Shown piece by piece: positions 33,765-44,276 of a stretch of DNA of 64,000 bases. Source of the DNA: Prorocentrum cordatum (taxonomy: Eukaryota > Sar > Dinophyceae > Prorocentrales > Prorocentraceae); the NCBI GenBank assembly GCA_963575745.1, contig CAUYUJ010008047.1, positions 397,673 through 461,672 on the forward strand. The letters are read 5' to 3'. The notes beneath the pieces were generated by a model. That model ran no database searches, was not told the origin of the DNA, and was given only the letters and a program-made list of their open reading frames with translations. The position numbers and the translations under genes were made by a program. Numbering within the stretch: position 1 is the first letter of the stretch; the number at the start of each line of letters is the position of its first letter.

Positions 33765-36318
33765 TCGCTCGCCGCTCCCCGTCCAGGCGGGCGCCGGCGA
33801 TGTCGAGGGAGGTGCTGACCTGCTCGATCTCGTGGACCTGGAAACCCTCCTTCCGCGCGCCCGGGAGCGCCCGTCCACGCGGCTATTCCACTTCGGCTCT
33901 GTCGCAGCCGACCACTCCGAAGTTGTCGAGGCACGCCGCGCGAACGGCCCCATCCCCCAAGCTTGGCGGCGGCGCGCCGTAAATGCGCGGGGTAGATGAG
34001 ATCCCGCGGGCCGACCTCGATCCCGTCGATGCCCCGCGCCCCCGGAGGCGACGCGCGGGCGGGTGGCGGGGCGAAGTGCCGCGACAGCTCCTCGTCGATC
34101 CTTAGCTCGTGGAAGTAGTCCTTGACGTCGAAACTGGCCGAGTAGACGACCTGGCCCCGGCTCGTCTCCAGGTGGCTGAGGGGGCCCCCAGTAGCAAGCT
34201 GAATGGCATCTGGGATCTCGACGCGGGCGTTGCTCCAACGTGCGCCGCGCATGAGTCGTGGATCACACTCTTTCTGCGAACAAAGAACGGCCCGGACCTC
34301 CATTTGCAAGTTCGAATCCGCGCGAAGTTTCAGACGATAAAACCCCCCAACTTCGCCGGGCGTGCCGCCAGCACCAGGTCAAAGTGCAGGTTGGGCGGCC
34401 CCTCATCCCTGATGCGCAATGCATGCCCCTCTTGCCCGTCTTCGCTGAAAAGAACGGCGGTGCGAAACCGCTTGAGCTTGCGCGACGCCGCCCTGGGCGC
34501 GACGCTGTAGACGCCCCCCCCCCCCCCGCCAGGTCGCGACTCGGCAGCGAAGCGGAAGCCGAGCCAAACGGCGCAATGCCCCCAGCGCGCTCGCTGTCAC
34601 CATAGCGAGTCTGCACGCAGGGGCGCCGCGAGGGCTTCTTGCGGGGAGGGCCGCTCCCTCGGCACGGGCGCAGCGGCAGCGGCATCTCGGGCCAGCGCAA
34701 GAGCAGCCCGCGTTTGCCCGCCCCCTGGCCCGCCCGGCGCCGCGCTGCCGACGCCCCCCCGCAGAGCGCTCGTCGATCCAAGCGCGCTGCTGATGCGCTG
34801 TCGGACTCCGCGACTGAGCGGGCTGCGAGGGCCCTCGCAATCGCGGCGCCGAGGCAAGGGCAGCGGGCCCCGCAAGCGACCGCAGGACACGCCCCGAACA
34901 CGACTGCGCCGCTGCCCCCGGAGAGGATGTTGGCAAGAGGGCGGCCCGCTGAGGGCCGCGAAAAGGGGGGGGGGGGGGGGCGGGGCGACTAGCCCTTCCT
35001 CGCAAGGGCTGCCTCCTCGCGGGCCTTGCGTCGATCCTTCTGGATCTGTGCCTCGCCCTGCACCTGAAGCGCCGCGCGCGAGGTGGGCTGCGGCGCAATG
35101 GCCGCGATATTCTTGTCGAGCCCCTGAAACTACCCGCCCCCTCCGAACCTCGGCGGCTTCGGGTTGGCGGCGCAGGCTTCCTCCAGCGGCTGAACCCCGC
35201 GCGACAGCAGCTCGAGGCTCGCCAGCGCTGATACGTCCAACTGGTCGTGCGCGATGGCCCGCCCCAGGGTCTCCATGAGGCTGCCGCGCCCATACTTGAC
35301 TCCGTCATTGTCTGGCACGCGGGCGCCGCGCATTCACTTCTCTGTCCTGGTGCGAGGATCGCAGCCTTGGTCGCGGATGAACTTGCGCAACCACAAGGTC
35401 GTCCTCGGCCCCTGGATGGGGAAATCCCTCCACGTCGGCTCTCCCAGCGGGCCTGCGCCGCCATTGCGCGGTCGGGCGGCGCTGGCCCATCTGGTCACGC
35501 AAGATGGGCAGCACTCGAACATCCGCCGATCGCACTCCGCCCTAGTCGAGCCCCGAGGCGGCCGACCCGGGTGGGCCGGCGATGGCCGTCGCCAGGCCTC
35601 CAGCAGCAGGGGCGGTCGCGACCGCCAGCTCGAGCTCCTTCTTCCTGCCCTCCAGGTAACTGCCCTCGCTGCGCGCGGCGATGGGCCCCAGCGCGAGCGT
35701 GGCCGACCCAAGCTTGGCGAAGGCAAACTTACCCTGGATGACGGCGTTCGCGCCCGCGCTCCAATCCTGTCCGGCCACGCCAGGATCAGTCGCCCCGGCG
35801 CGATCGGCCTCGAATCGGCAACGCACGCGCCGCAGCCCAGCGCCCCAGATGGCTCCCGCGCAGCAGCCAGCCGCCAACCCCGCGAGGCCCGCGCCGATCA
35901 CGGCGATGAGTCACCATCCGCTGAGGCCTGCCGCCGCCACCGGGCAGCTGACTCCGGACAACTCGGGCAGGCCGCGCCCCTGAGCGTGCGAGGCGGGGAA
36001 TGCAGGGCATGGCGCGCCAGGTGCGGCGAGAGCGCGCAGTCGGGGCAGGCGCGCTCGCTCTGCCCAGCCCGCGCGAGAGAAGCGGTGCCCGCGGTCCGCG
36101 CAGTCCCGCGCAACGTCCACCAGCACGTCGCCGAGCCGACCAGACATGCACGGCCGCTAGCCAGCGGGCGGCGGGCAGCGCGCAGAGCCTTCGGAACAAC
36201 AAAAAGCGATGGGCCATGAACGCGGGCGACGGGCGAGGCACGCTATGCATTGCTACCTTCGCCCTCACTCGCGTCGCTGAACGGCCCCTGATACATCATT
36301 ACTGCGCACGCACGAACA
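30401..36318 (-). mobile_element. YR retroelement with split direct repeats, copy 2, decayed
   Basis: Duplicate of 14821-20738 at offset +15580: A1 36204-36318, B1 30631-30703, A2 30493-30607, B2 30401-30473. The pseudogene parts are N-terminus 34990-36147, RT 33535-34570 with (TC)n at 33710-33761, RNase H 32830-33534, tyrosine recombinase 31640-32535 and methyltransferase-like domain 30614-31540. It carries the same stops, frameshifts and Tyr-to-Arg change, so the decay predates the duplication or the two are one locus. Confidence 0.82.
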
Positions 36319-37030
36319 GGATGCAAAGGAGGAGGGCGCGAAGGAGGGGCGAGGCAGGACGAGGAAGGAAGGGGCGTAGGAGGCCCCGCAAGTCACGCAA
36401 ATATGCTCCGAAGAGGGCTTCAACGCCGACCAAGGAAGCCCCGAAACGGCCCTGATGGGCCCCCAACGCGGCCCCAAGAAGGGCTCAGAGGGAACGCCAA
36501 GCATCCCTGGGAACTTTTTCAACGCAACCTAACCTCGCAAAGCCCCCGAGCCCCAAGATCTCCAAGGCCCCCGAGTGGCACCCCATGGGGCCCCAAGAGG
36601 GCTGATCCGAGATCTGAAAATGCCAACGAGCTCGCCCGAAGACTACTAAATATTCAAAGTCTCGAATCACACAGGTAGAATGTTTGGCCGAGCCCCCCCC
36701 AGGCGGTATGCTTCGCTCGCGCGAATGCCATAAACATATCAGAGAGCGACATGTCAAAACTGAACAACAAGGTGATGCGTGGGCAGCGGAGGGAAGCGTC
36801 GGGAGTCTGAGAAGCGTGCCGACCCAACGAATCATCGTCGTAGTGGCCACCGTCGTCGTCATTGCTGTCACCGCCATCGTCATCGCCGTCACCATCCACC
36901 ATCACCGCCCCCTTTGCGTTCCAACCCCTGCTCCTACATTTTCCTCCAACTCACTCAGAATGACCGTCCATCTCGCCCACATCCACAAGCCTCATATGCT
37001 TCTGCTCTTCCCCTCAACTCATCAGGCCCT
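36319..37030. other. YR element flank, copy 2, and start of unique sequence
   Basis: Matches 20739-21400 up to 36980, then continues into sequence not seen in copy 1. No gene recognised. Confidence 0.55.
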
Positions 37031-37091
37031 TCTCCTCTCCCCCCCCCCCTCTTCCCCTCCCCCCCCCCCCGCCCCCCCTCCCCCCCCCCGC
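37031..37091. repeat. Poly-C / (C)nT tract
   Basis: About 60 bp of C runs of up to 13, broken by T and G. Located about 50 bp right of the point where the duplicated match ends. Confidence 0.92.
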
Positions 37092-39598
37092 CAGGTCACT
37101 CCAGGCACTCCCGTCGCCGTCACGGGGGGCATCAATATCCGGCCAGGGAATGTCAATGGGGGAGGGGCCCATCCCCAATATCGCCCACGAGCGCGGAGCA
37201 GATTCGCCCTCGATTGGGCCCTGAAACATATGCACCCGCAAGTGGGCAATGGGGCCCAGGTCTCACTCTTACCCCCAACTCGCGGGCGCACTGCCCACCT
37301 CCGCCCGGGGGCGCCCATCGCGGATCAGGGCGATCGCGCCGCCTGGACATAATCGAGGCATCGGAGGCGGCCTCGGGAAGGGCCACAGTCCACAATTGCA
37401 GTTCCCGCTGCGCTTCGGAGCCTTGCTGCTGGGCGGAACGCGTGGATTATACCGCGGGCGATGACCCCCGCGTGGAGATTGTTCTCCCGTTGGAAAAGCC
37501 AGGGCGCAAGGGCGGGACTGGGCATGCTGCGCATGCCGCGGCGGTGGCCCGACGAAGCCTCTCGGACAGAGTGCGTCGGTTATGCCTCCACCTGCTCGAG
37601 AAATACCGGAAACATGTCTCGCCTCGTTGCGGGGGCATCGCGGGGGCGGAGTGGGCGCGAGCCGCGCCGTAACGAGCGGCGCGCTGGATTGCGGATGCGG
37701 TGGCGTAGCCCTTGGCCCCCATCCTTGGCGCCGCCATCGCAGGGCGGGTAGTTCCACGGGCCCCGGCTGGCGCGAGAGGGCGCGAGCGCCCGCCTGCCTC
37801 GATGCAGGGCCAAGTCAACAGCAGCCTCGTCAAGGGGAAATTCAGCACAAGAGCGCCTGGCCATCTGCATGCGGGTTCTCGAGCCGCCGGGAAAAAAAGG
37901 CCTCTCAGGTGCTGCCGGGCGCGCGCGAGTTCCTGCTTATCCTTGAGGCCTCGAGGGCAACCTGGTGCACTCGACTCGGGACACATGGAGGGCGTCAAGC
38001 CCGCTTGCCGGAGCTGGCGCGCCGGTTCTGAGCAGCGAGAAGCCGGAGAGAACACGGCGCGCCAGTCGCGGAAGGGGAAGCGCGGTCTGCGGTCCTCCAG
38101 CTGGGTCGGACGAATGCCACGACGCCAAATATTCTCCCGCGGGTGGTTCTTCAGTTTGGTCTTTCCTGCCTGGATCGAGTCGCTCGGTTAGTTCTTCGCC
38201 TTGCGGGTCCACGGGCTCTGACAATCTGGCCAGCGGCGTGGCGCGGAGACTATGCCGCGCCTTTCCACATGGTGAATCTGTTAGGCTCGTCATGCATGGT
38301 CCAGGCGCAGCTGGCCCCGCTACCAGATGTCGCCACCGTAGAAGGCGCGCCCGACGACTCGATTTTCTGCGCGGCCGGGCCAAAGCGGATGCATCCGCGA
38401 CGTAGGAGATGCCCGCCCATTACCGTGCGAATTGGCAGCGGGAGAAGCAGCCCAAAGACGGCCCTCTGGCCGGCCTTTGGGGACCTCCAGAGGGCCTTTC
38501 CCCGATCTCGGCGCGAATCGTTACTGGTGAGCCTCGAAAAGCAGGCAGAGCTCCGGGGAGGGGCCTGCGCCCCCCTCGCGAGCAACTTTGAGAGGGACAG
38601 GACCCACGCGAACTTCAGATGTTTCGTCGTGCAGATTCTGCGAGGGATCTCGGGGGAAGAGCGGTCGGCCCACTGACTTGTCCTGCTTGCGTGGATGCAC
38701 TGAAGCACCCCCTCCCGGCAGCGGGGCGCGGAGCAGGGATCGGCGCGACCATGCCCAGCGCCTGGGAACAATGCTCGCGGCGAGAAGCTGGCATGCCGGA
38801 TGGATCCCGCGCGGGGGAGCTGCTGAAGGCATTGCGCTCTGGCCCCCTGCATCCTCGCCCCCCTGCCCTCGGGGCTGACGACGACCTCGAAGCTTCGGCG
38901 TTTTCTGCCTTGGACCTCATGGCGCCTAAGCGCCTCGCCGCTGTTCTACGCGCGGACGATCCCGCGCTTCTAGCATCGTCCGGGGGCGCCGCCCAGCGCG
39001 TTCAGCAGGCGCTTGCGGATCGGGCGCTTCGTGAAAAAAACATCGCCGTGCACGAAAGCTGCCAAGCGCGCCGCGGTCGTCCACGGCGCGGAGCACGCGA
39101 GAACTGCCGCGGCCGAGGCGGCCCCTCTGAGCCTGCCGCTGCGGGGGCGAGCGCCAGCGCCGACGCAGCTCTCCTCTTCGCGCCGCCGGTTAGGGTTCCA
39201 GTGGCAAGGAGATCTTGCTCTAGAGCGCGCGGCGTCGGCGCGCCTGGGGGACGCTGCAGCGCAGGTTGCAAAACTCGCTGGCCTTGTTGGCGGCGGGTCC
39301 ACCCACTTGGCAGCAGCTGCTGGAGCGTTCGAGGGAAAGGTGGACTCCTCCTTTCGTTCCTGACGCTGGCTCTACGCGGTGGCAGCCGGCGCCTGCCAGA
39401 CGCCCGATGACATGCGTGAGTCATGGGCGGGGGCGGTGCTCGGCAGCCCCTCCTGGCGCCCTGTCGTTCCTGCCTGCACGGAGCTGCCCTGGGTGCTGTC
39501 TGGCTCGGGCAGGGCAGTCTTGGACGCGGCGTCCCGACGTTCAGCGCCACGGCCCCTCCCCGACGAAGAACTGCATTAAGTAGTCTTCGTCAGAGGCT
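37092..39598. other. Unassigned GC-rich stretch
   Basis: Open frames occur on both strands (for example 37447-38055 minus, 38619-39410 plus) with moderately balanced composition, but I recognise no domain. They may be heavily decayed retroelement sequence. Confidence 0.4.
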
Positions 39599-39830
39599 AT
39601 GCGGATAGGCGGATCCTCCTCGGCCCTTCTCGATTCACGGGGCCTGCCAGAGTGGCTGGGGTGGCGCGCGTCGGCGGGAGCAGGCGCCCGGGCGCAGTGC
39701 AAGGAGTGCGTCTGGTCGCTGGCGGAGGCACGCTGTCGCAGGAGGCTTCAACAGAGCCTACAAGAATACGCGCGGCAGTTCCCTCTGTTCTTGTTGGGCT
39801 CCGTCCTGCGATGGGGGCCGCAGCAGAGCC

Positions 39831-40106
39831 ATGGAGTTGTCGTTGCTGTCGTTGCCATGGAAGAACTTACGGGGTCAACGGCCTCTGTCACGGCATCGGC
39901 GCCGCCTCATCCTGATCATTCGCGCGCAGGGGCGCCAGTCGTGGGCTAAGGAAGAATGTTGCATCTTCTGCCAGCGCGCCGTCCACAACCCGAGCTTCCA
40001 CGCCTTAGGCGCCTGCGATGTCGCGCAACAATGCGCGCTGCCTTCTGACAGGCGCGAGGGATACCGCAACCCGCATCTAGGGAGGAATGCGCCCGCGTCC
40101 TGCTGA
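39831..40106 (+). pseudogene. Possible retroelement C-terminal zinc-knuckle fragment
   Basis: A 91-codon frame holds CIFCQRAVHNPSFHALGAC, with spacing C-x2-C-x9-H-x4-C, preceded by GRQSWAKEE. A C-C-H-C knuckle of this kind follows the RT in many LINE ORF2 proteins, including three other remnants in this window. No RT or RNase H motif could be read next to it, so the assignment is tentative. Confidence 0.35.
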
Positions 40107-40611
40107 GTACGTCGCCAGGGGACGCAGGCTTCTCCGAGGCAGCGTCGCTAGAAGATTTCCTGAAGCAAACGGCGACCCTCTTCTGGAAAAAACTCCTTCC
40201 CCTCCAGGTCTGTTTCCTCTCCCCCCCACCTGGCTAACCTCGTGCCTGCGTCGTGCGTCGGCGTAGGATGGAGTCGAGACCGGGCGAGGATTCGGCGAGG
40301 ATCTCTGCTGGAGGGCCGCTGGTGCCCCCCCCCAGAAAAACCCAAATCTAGCGTTAGCTTTCGGCTTTGGGCCCTGGGCGTGGCAACTCCCGGGAGAGAG
40401 CCTGTGAGCTGAGGGAGGTTTGGGCACGGTGGCGCGCAAGTCCTCGCACCCTCCCCCTCTCTCCAAGGGCTACTTCCCAAGAATGGTCTCATCAGTCCCT
40501 GGGCTGACGTGTGGGGTTGCCATCGGTCGCCGGTTGGCCCCGGCAACTATCCACTAAAGGGGCTGAGCCCGCAGTCGCAATATGCCACCCTGTTGGGAGG
40601 TCACCAACCAC

Positions 40612-40690
40612 CCCCTCCCCCTCCCTCTCCCCCTCCTCCTCCTCCTCCTCTCCCTCCTCCTCCTCCTGTTCTTCTTATTCTTATTATTAT
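40612..40690. repeat. (CTC)n pyrimidine tract grading into TTATTC-rich DNA
   Basis: CTC/CCT repeats, then an AT-richer TTCTTATTAT-type stretch to about 40910, unusual for this window. No gene seen. Confidence 0.85.
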
Positions 40691-41004
40691 GTTTTTTCTT
40701 CTTATGTGTACCATCACTGCTATTCTTCGTAGTGCTACCATTACTCTGCTTAGTCTTCCTACTATCCATCTCTTTATTCGTATTATCAGTACTACCATGT
40801 TTTCATTCGTATTATGATTATTCGTCTTAGTATGTTTCTTAGTGTTTTCGTTATCTTCTTATTAATCGTATTATGGGTATTCGGATTCGCCTTCTTTTTA
40901 TTCTTAGTTACCTACCTAGGCTCTGCCTAGAAGGGTTCTTACTCTATGTGCTTAAAAGGTCGGGCAGTGGGAACCGGCTCGGGCGGTTCCCCCAGGATCC
41001 GCCC

Positions 41005-41160
41005 CGCGGTTCCCCCGGTTACGTTCCCTTAGCTTAGCGTTGCTTATCTCATCTTAGCTTGGCTCATGTAATTTTATATAGTTTAGCTTAGCTTCATCTT
41101 AGCTCAGGTTTGTCTTAGCTTCGCTTACCTTCATCTTAGCTTCGCTGAGCTTTCGCATAG
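41005..41160. repeat. (TTAGC)n-type degenerate pentanucleotide array
   Basis: Repeated TTAGCTT/TTAGCGT/ATCTTAGCTTGG words with about five-base phasing. It lies directly beside the CATAG array and may be the same satellite family in diverged form. Confidence 0.75.
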
Positions 41161-41432
41161 AAGAGCACACCATAGCATAGCATAGCCTAGCATAGCGCAG
41201 CTCAGCATAGCATAGCATAGCATAGCGCAGCACCGCACAGCACAGCATAGCACAGCGCAGCATAGCATAGCATAGCATATAATAGCGCAGCATAGCATAG
41301 CATGTTATCGCTTAGCATAGCACAGCGCATCATGACATAACATAGCTTAGCATAGCATAGCATAGCGCAGCATAGCATAGCATGGCATAGCATAGCGCAG
41401 CATAGCATAGCATGGCATAGCATAGCATAGTA
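41161..41432. repeat. (CATAG)n pentanucleotide satellite with CGCAG variants
   Basis: About 54 five-base units, mostly CATAG, with interspersed CGCAG, CACAG, CATGG and CTTAG variants, so it remains read-through open on the minus strand (MLCYAMLCYA). It is not the dinoflagellate telomere repeat TTTAGGG. Confidence 0.93.
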
Positions 41433-41554
41433 ACGAATGCTGCTTTCCTATGGGCTCCAACTTCTAGGTAGGGTCGCACTGCAGTAATATTATTAGTCTT
41501 CGTCTCCTTAGTAGATTCCATGTTCTTCGTTCGTATTAGTATCGTTATTGCTAT

Positions 41555-42112
41555 TCTTCCTGCTCCTCCTCCTCCTCCTTCCCCCCTCCTCCTCCTCTTC
41601 CTCCTCCTCCTCCTCCTCCTCCTCCTCCTCCTCCTCCTCCTCCTCCTCCTCCTCCTCCTCCCCCGCCTCCCACCTTGACAACATCGAGTCACGGTCGCAC
41701 TCGACCACCCTCTCTGATCAGCGCGGAGAACGCGGCGAAGCAGGACGAAGCCTCCTCCCCCTCCTCTGGCGGGGGCGCAATCCTGGCGCTCTGCAAATGG
41801 GTGTGTGCCTCCAGCGCTCTGCGCCGGCCGCCCAGGGACGGCCGCTGCTCAAACCACGCGACGGCAATCCCCATCCTCCTCCTGTTCCTGCTCCTCTGCC
41901 TCTTCCTCTGCCTCTTCCTCCTCCCCAAATCCTCCCTCCTCCTCCTCCTCCTCCTCCTCCTCCTCCTCCTCCTCCTCCTCCTCCTCCTATCCTCCACCAT
42001 CATCCCTCCTCCTCCTCCTCGTCCTCCTCCTCCCTCTCCTCCTCCTCCTCCTCCTCCTCCTCTTCCTCTTCCTCCTCCTCCTCCTCTTCCTCCTCCTCCT
42101 CGTCCTCGTATG
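41555..42112. repeat. Two (CTC)n tracts separated by 200 bp
   Basis: Pyrimidine trinucleotide tracts at about 41560-41665 and 41876-42110. The intervening 41666-41875 contains no recognisable gene. Confidence 0.9.
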
Positions 42113-43034
42113 GGGTTTCTGGGCCTGTCGCAATTGCGCCGGAGCTCGTCGCACTCGTCCCGCGCCTCCTGTGTCGGCGGGCGGCGCATGACGCGGACCA
42201 ACGTGGGGGGGGCCAGAGAAGTGGGAGGCGGGAACGGACGATGATCAGGAGGGGGAGGCGAGAGGCCCTCCTCCCTCTCCTCATCCCTCCTCTGGCCTCC
42301 TCAGAAATGGGAGGAGAAGGCAGGAAGGCCAGAGGGAGGAGAGGGGGGTCAAAGAAAGAGGAGAAAGAGATCAGAAGGAGAAGGAAATTTGATTAGGCAA
42401 AGGCTTCCGCTACCACTGATTTGTACCGAGCGACTATTCACCTGCCGAGGAGGAGAGGACGGGGGAGGATGAGAGGGGGTCGGAGGAGGTACGACGACGA
42501 CGCGGGAGGAAGAAGAGCCGGCAGAGGAGGAGGCAGGGGATGCCGAGGGGAGAGAGGGCGGTAGAGGAGGGGGCATGAAGCGGAAGCGAGGAGGGACGAA
42601 AGGGGGGACAGTGCAGCAGCTTCGGATTCTTCAGCTCTGGTCTGAACCTGAGGCGACTTCCTCGGGGTGAGACCTCTGTCGAGGCGGTCGAGGTTCTCTT
42701 TCCGATTATTTGCGTATTCGGCTCTGCGCTCTGCGACAAGGGACTCTCGCAGCAGCAGCAGATGGCACGCTGTGGCGAGCCAGCCAAAAGCGGTAGCACT
42801 GCAGTCGCTGGATCTGCGAAACAATGCGTCGCAAGTGTCCAAACGCATCGCTTACGTAGCTCTTTGGCTCAAGCCGCTCTGGCTCAAATCTTGCCGACGC
42901 GCGGGGCCGACCGGAACAGGGCGGCCCTCCTCCTGGTTTGCGCCTCCAGTGGGGAAACCGACAGGTCCGGACGTGTGTTCAGCTCCTCAGCTTCATCCTT
43001 TAAGCCTCAGTCCTCAATCCTGAGGACTAACATT
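42113..43034. other. Unassigned stretch with a degenerate double SL-like motif
   Basis: A minus-strand frame (42848-42438) begins with a fairly balanced composition but degenerates into Pro/Ser/Leu. At 42854-42888 the plus strand has ACGTAGCTCTTTGGCTCAAG followed at once by CCGCTCTGGCTCAAA. This resembles a spliced leader followed by a truncated second one, with several mismatches. No downstream reading frame was identified. Confidence 0.35.
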
Positions 43035-43036
43035 TT

Positions 43037-43400
43037 CACGGATTGAGGGCGGGAGGTTTGCAACATGTTGCTCTCGCCTTAGCGTCGCGTGCATTCGTCC
43101 TCGAATTAGCGCCGCGTGCACTTTTCATGTTGGAAAAACATTCGCGAGAGATTCGCGGTTTGAGGGCGGTCCCTATTCAAGGTATGTTTCTCGCATCAGC
43201 GCCACGGACACTCGTCTTAAACATGTACAAGATGTTCACGGACTGATGGCGGGCGGTTTCCAAAATGTGGCTCTCGCATTAGCGCCGCGCACACTCGTCG
43301 AAAGCCAGTGTAGACTTTGCACGGATTGAAGACGGCTCTTTATCAACATGTGTTTCGTTTTTGCGTCGCGCACATTCGTTTTGAATATTTGCAGGAATTC
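43037..43400. repeat. Degenerate tandem repeat, four units of about 85-113 bp
   Basis: Units start near 43037, 43150, 43237 and 43320. They share CACGGATTGAGGGCGGG-like starts, a CTCGCATTAGCGCCGCG-like core and an ACTCGTC-like end. Confidence 0.7.
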
Positions 43401-43486
43401 CACTGACCCCCTGGTTGAAATACCAGAAACGATGGTTGGGAACGGTTCAGGATTGTCTGGGCGCAGCAATTCAATTGATTCACAGT

Positions 43487-43925
43487 GTTGAAGTCCAAAG
43501 AATGCTGTCCTGGCACGTTTCAGGATCGCCAACACTCAACACTCATGTTGGTTCGTGGCGCTGAAGTCCCGAGAGTGGTGTTTCGGCACGCTTCAGGATC
43601 TTCAAACAACTGCCTCCCAACGGTGCGCTTCCCTCAAATGGGGAATGAATCCACGCAGGGGCATACGGAAAGGGGGCTCGGGGGGAGGGTGTGTCCAAAC
43701 ATCGTTGATAGTGTTCGGGTTTATACTGGTCCTCCTCCTGCTCCGCCGCCCCCTCCTCCCCCTTCTCCCCCCCTCTAACCGCTCCTCCTCGACCTTCCTC
43801 CTCCCCCTGCCTTTATGAAGCTGGAGCTCGGGGGGAAGCTCTATTCAAACATCGTTGGTGACTCTCGGGTTTACACTGGTCCTGGTCCCCCTCCTACCGT
43901 TCCTCCTCGACCTTCCTCCTTACTC
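43487..43925. repeat. Two imperfect local duplications
   Basis: (i) About 70 bp, with GAAGTCC, GGCACGTTTCAGGATC and CAACAC-like words at 43491 and again at 43561. (ii) About 150 bp, with CAAACATCGTTG, CTCGGGTTTACACTGGTCC and CCTCCTCGACCTTCCTCC shared between 43690-43806 and 43846-43921. Confidence 0.65.
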
Positions 43926-44276
43926 CTGCTCTTCGTCCCCCCTGGGGCCCCGCGTCGCCTGCAGTTCGTGCTCCTTCTCGTGGATGCGGTCCTCCAGGGA
44001 CTCGGCCTCCGCGCGCCTGGCCGCCTGGAGCTCCCGCTCTGGCGAGTGGTCGGCCTCTTGGCGCGGGCCAGGCAAGGGGCACGGGGGCAGTAGGACGAGG
44101 ATGAGGACGAGGAGGAGGAGGAGGAGGACGAGGAGGAGGACGAGGAGGGGCCAGCAGGACGAGGAGCACGAGAAGGAGGACGAGGAGGACAGCGCCAGCA
44201 GGAGTTTGGCTTACGCACTCATGAACGCACAGGCAAGGGAAAGGGAAAGGGACAGGACAGGGTGCCACTAGCTTGT

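Larger units (their letters stand above)
21501..36980. repeat. 15.48-kb duplicated block, copy 2 (contig start?)
   Basis: Same content and orientation as 5949-21400. It starts at the first base after the gap, and the match ends at 36980 only because copy 1 runs into the gap; the sequence itself continues without a break. The LINE in this copy has two single-base deletions that shift its ORF2 frame. Confidence 0.95.

Noticed and set aside
41161-41432. Telomeric repeat
   Set aside because: The unit is CATAG, not TTTAGGG or a close variant.
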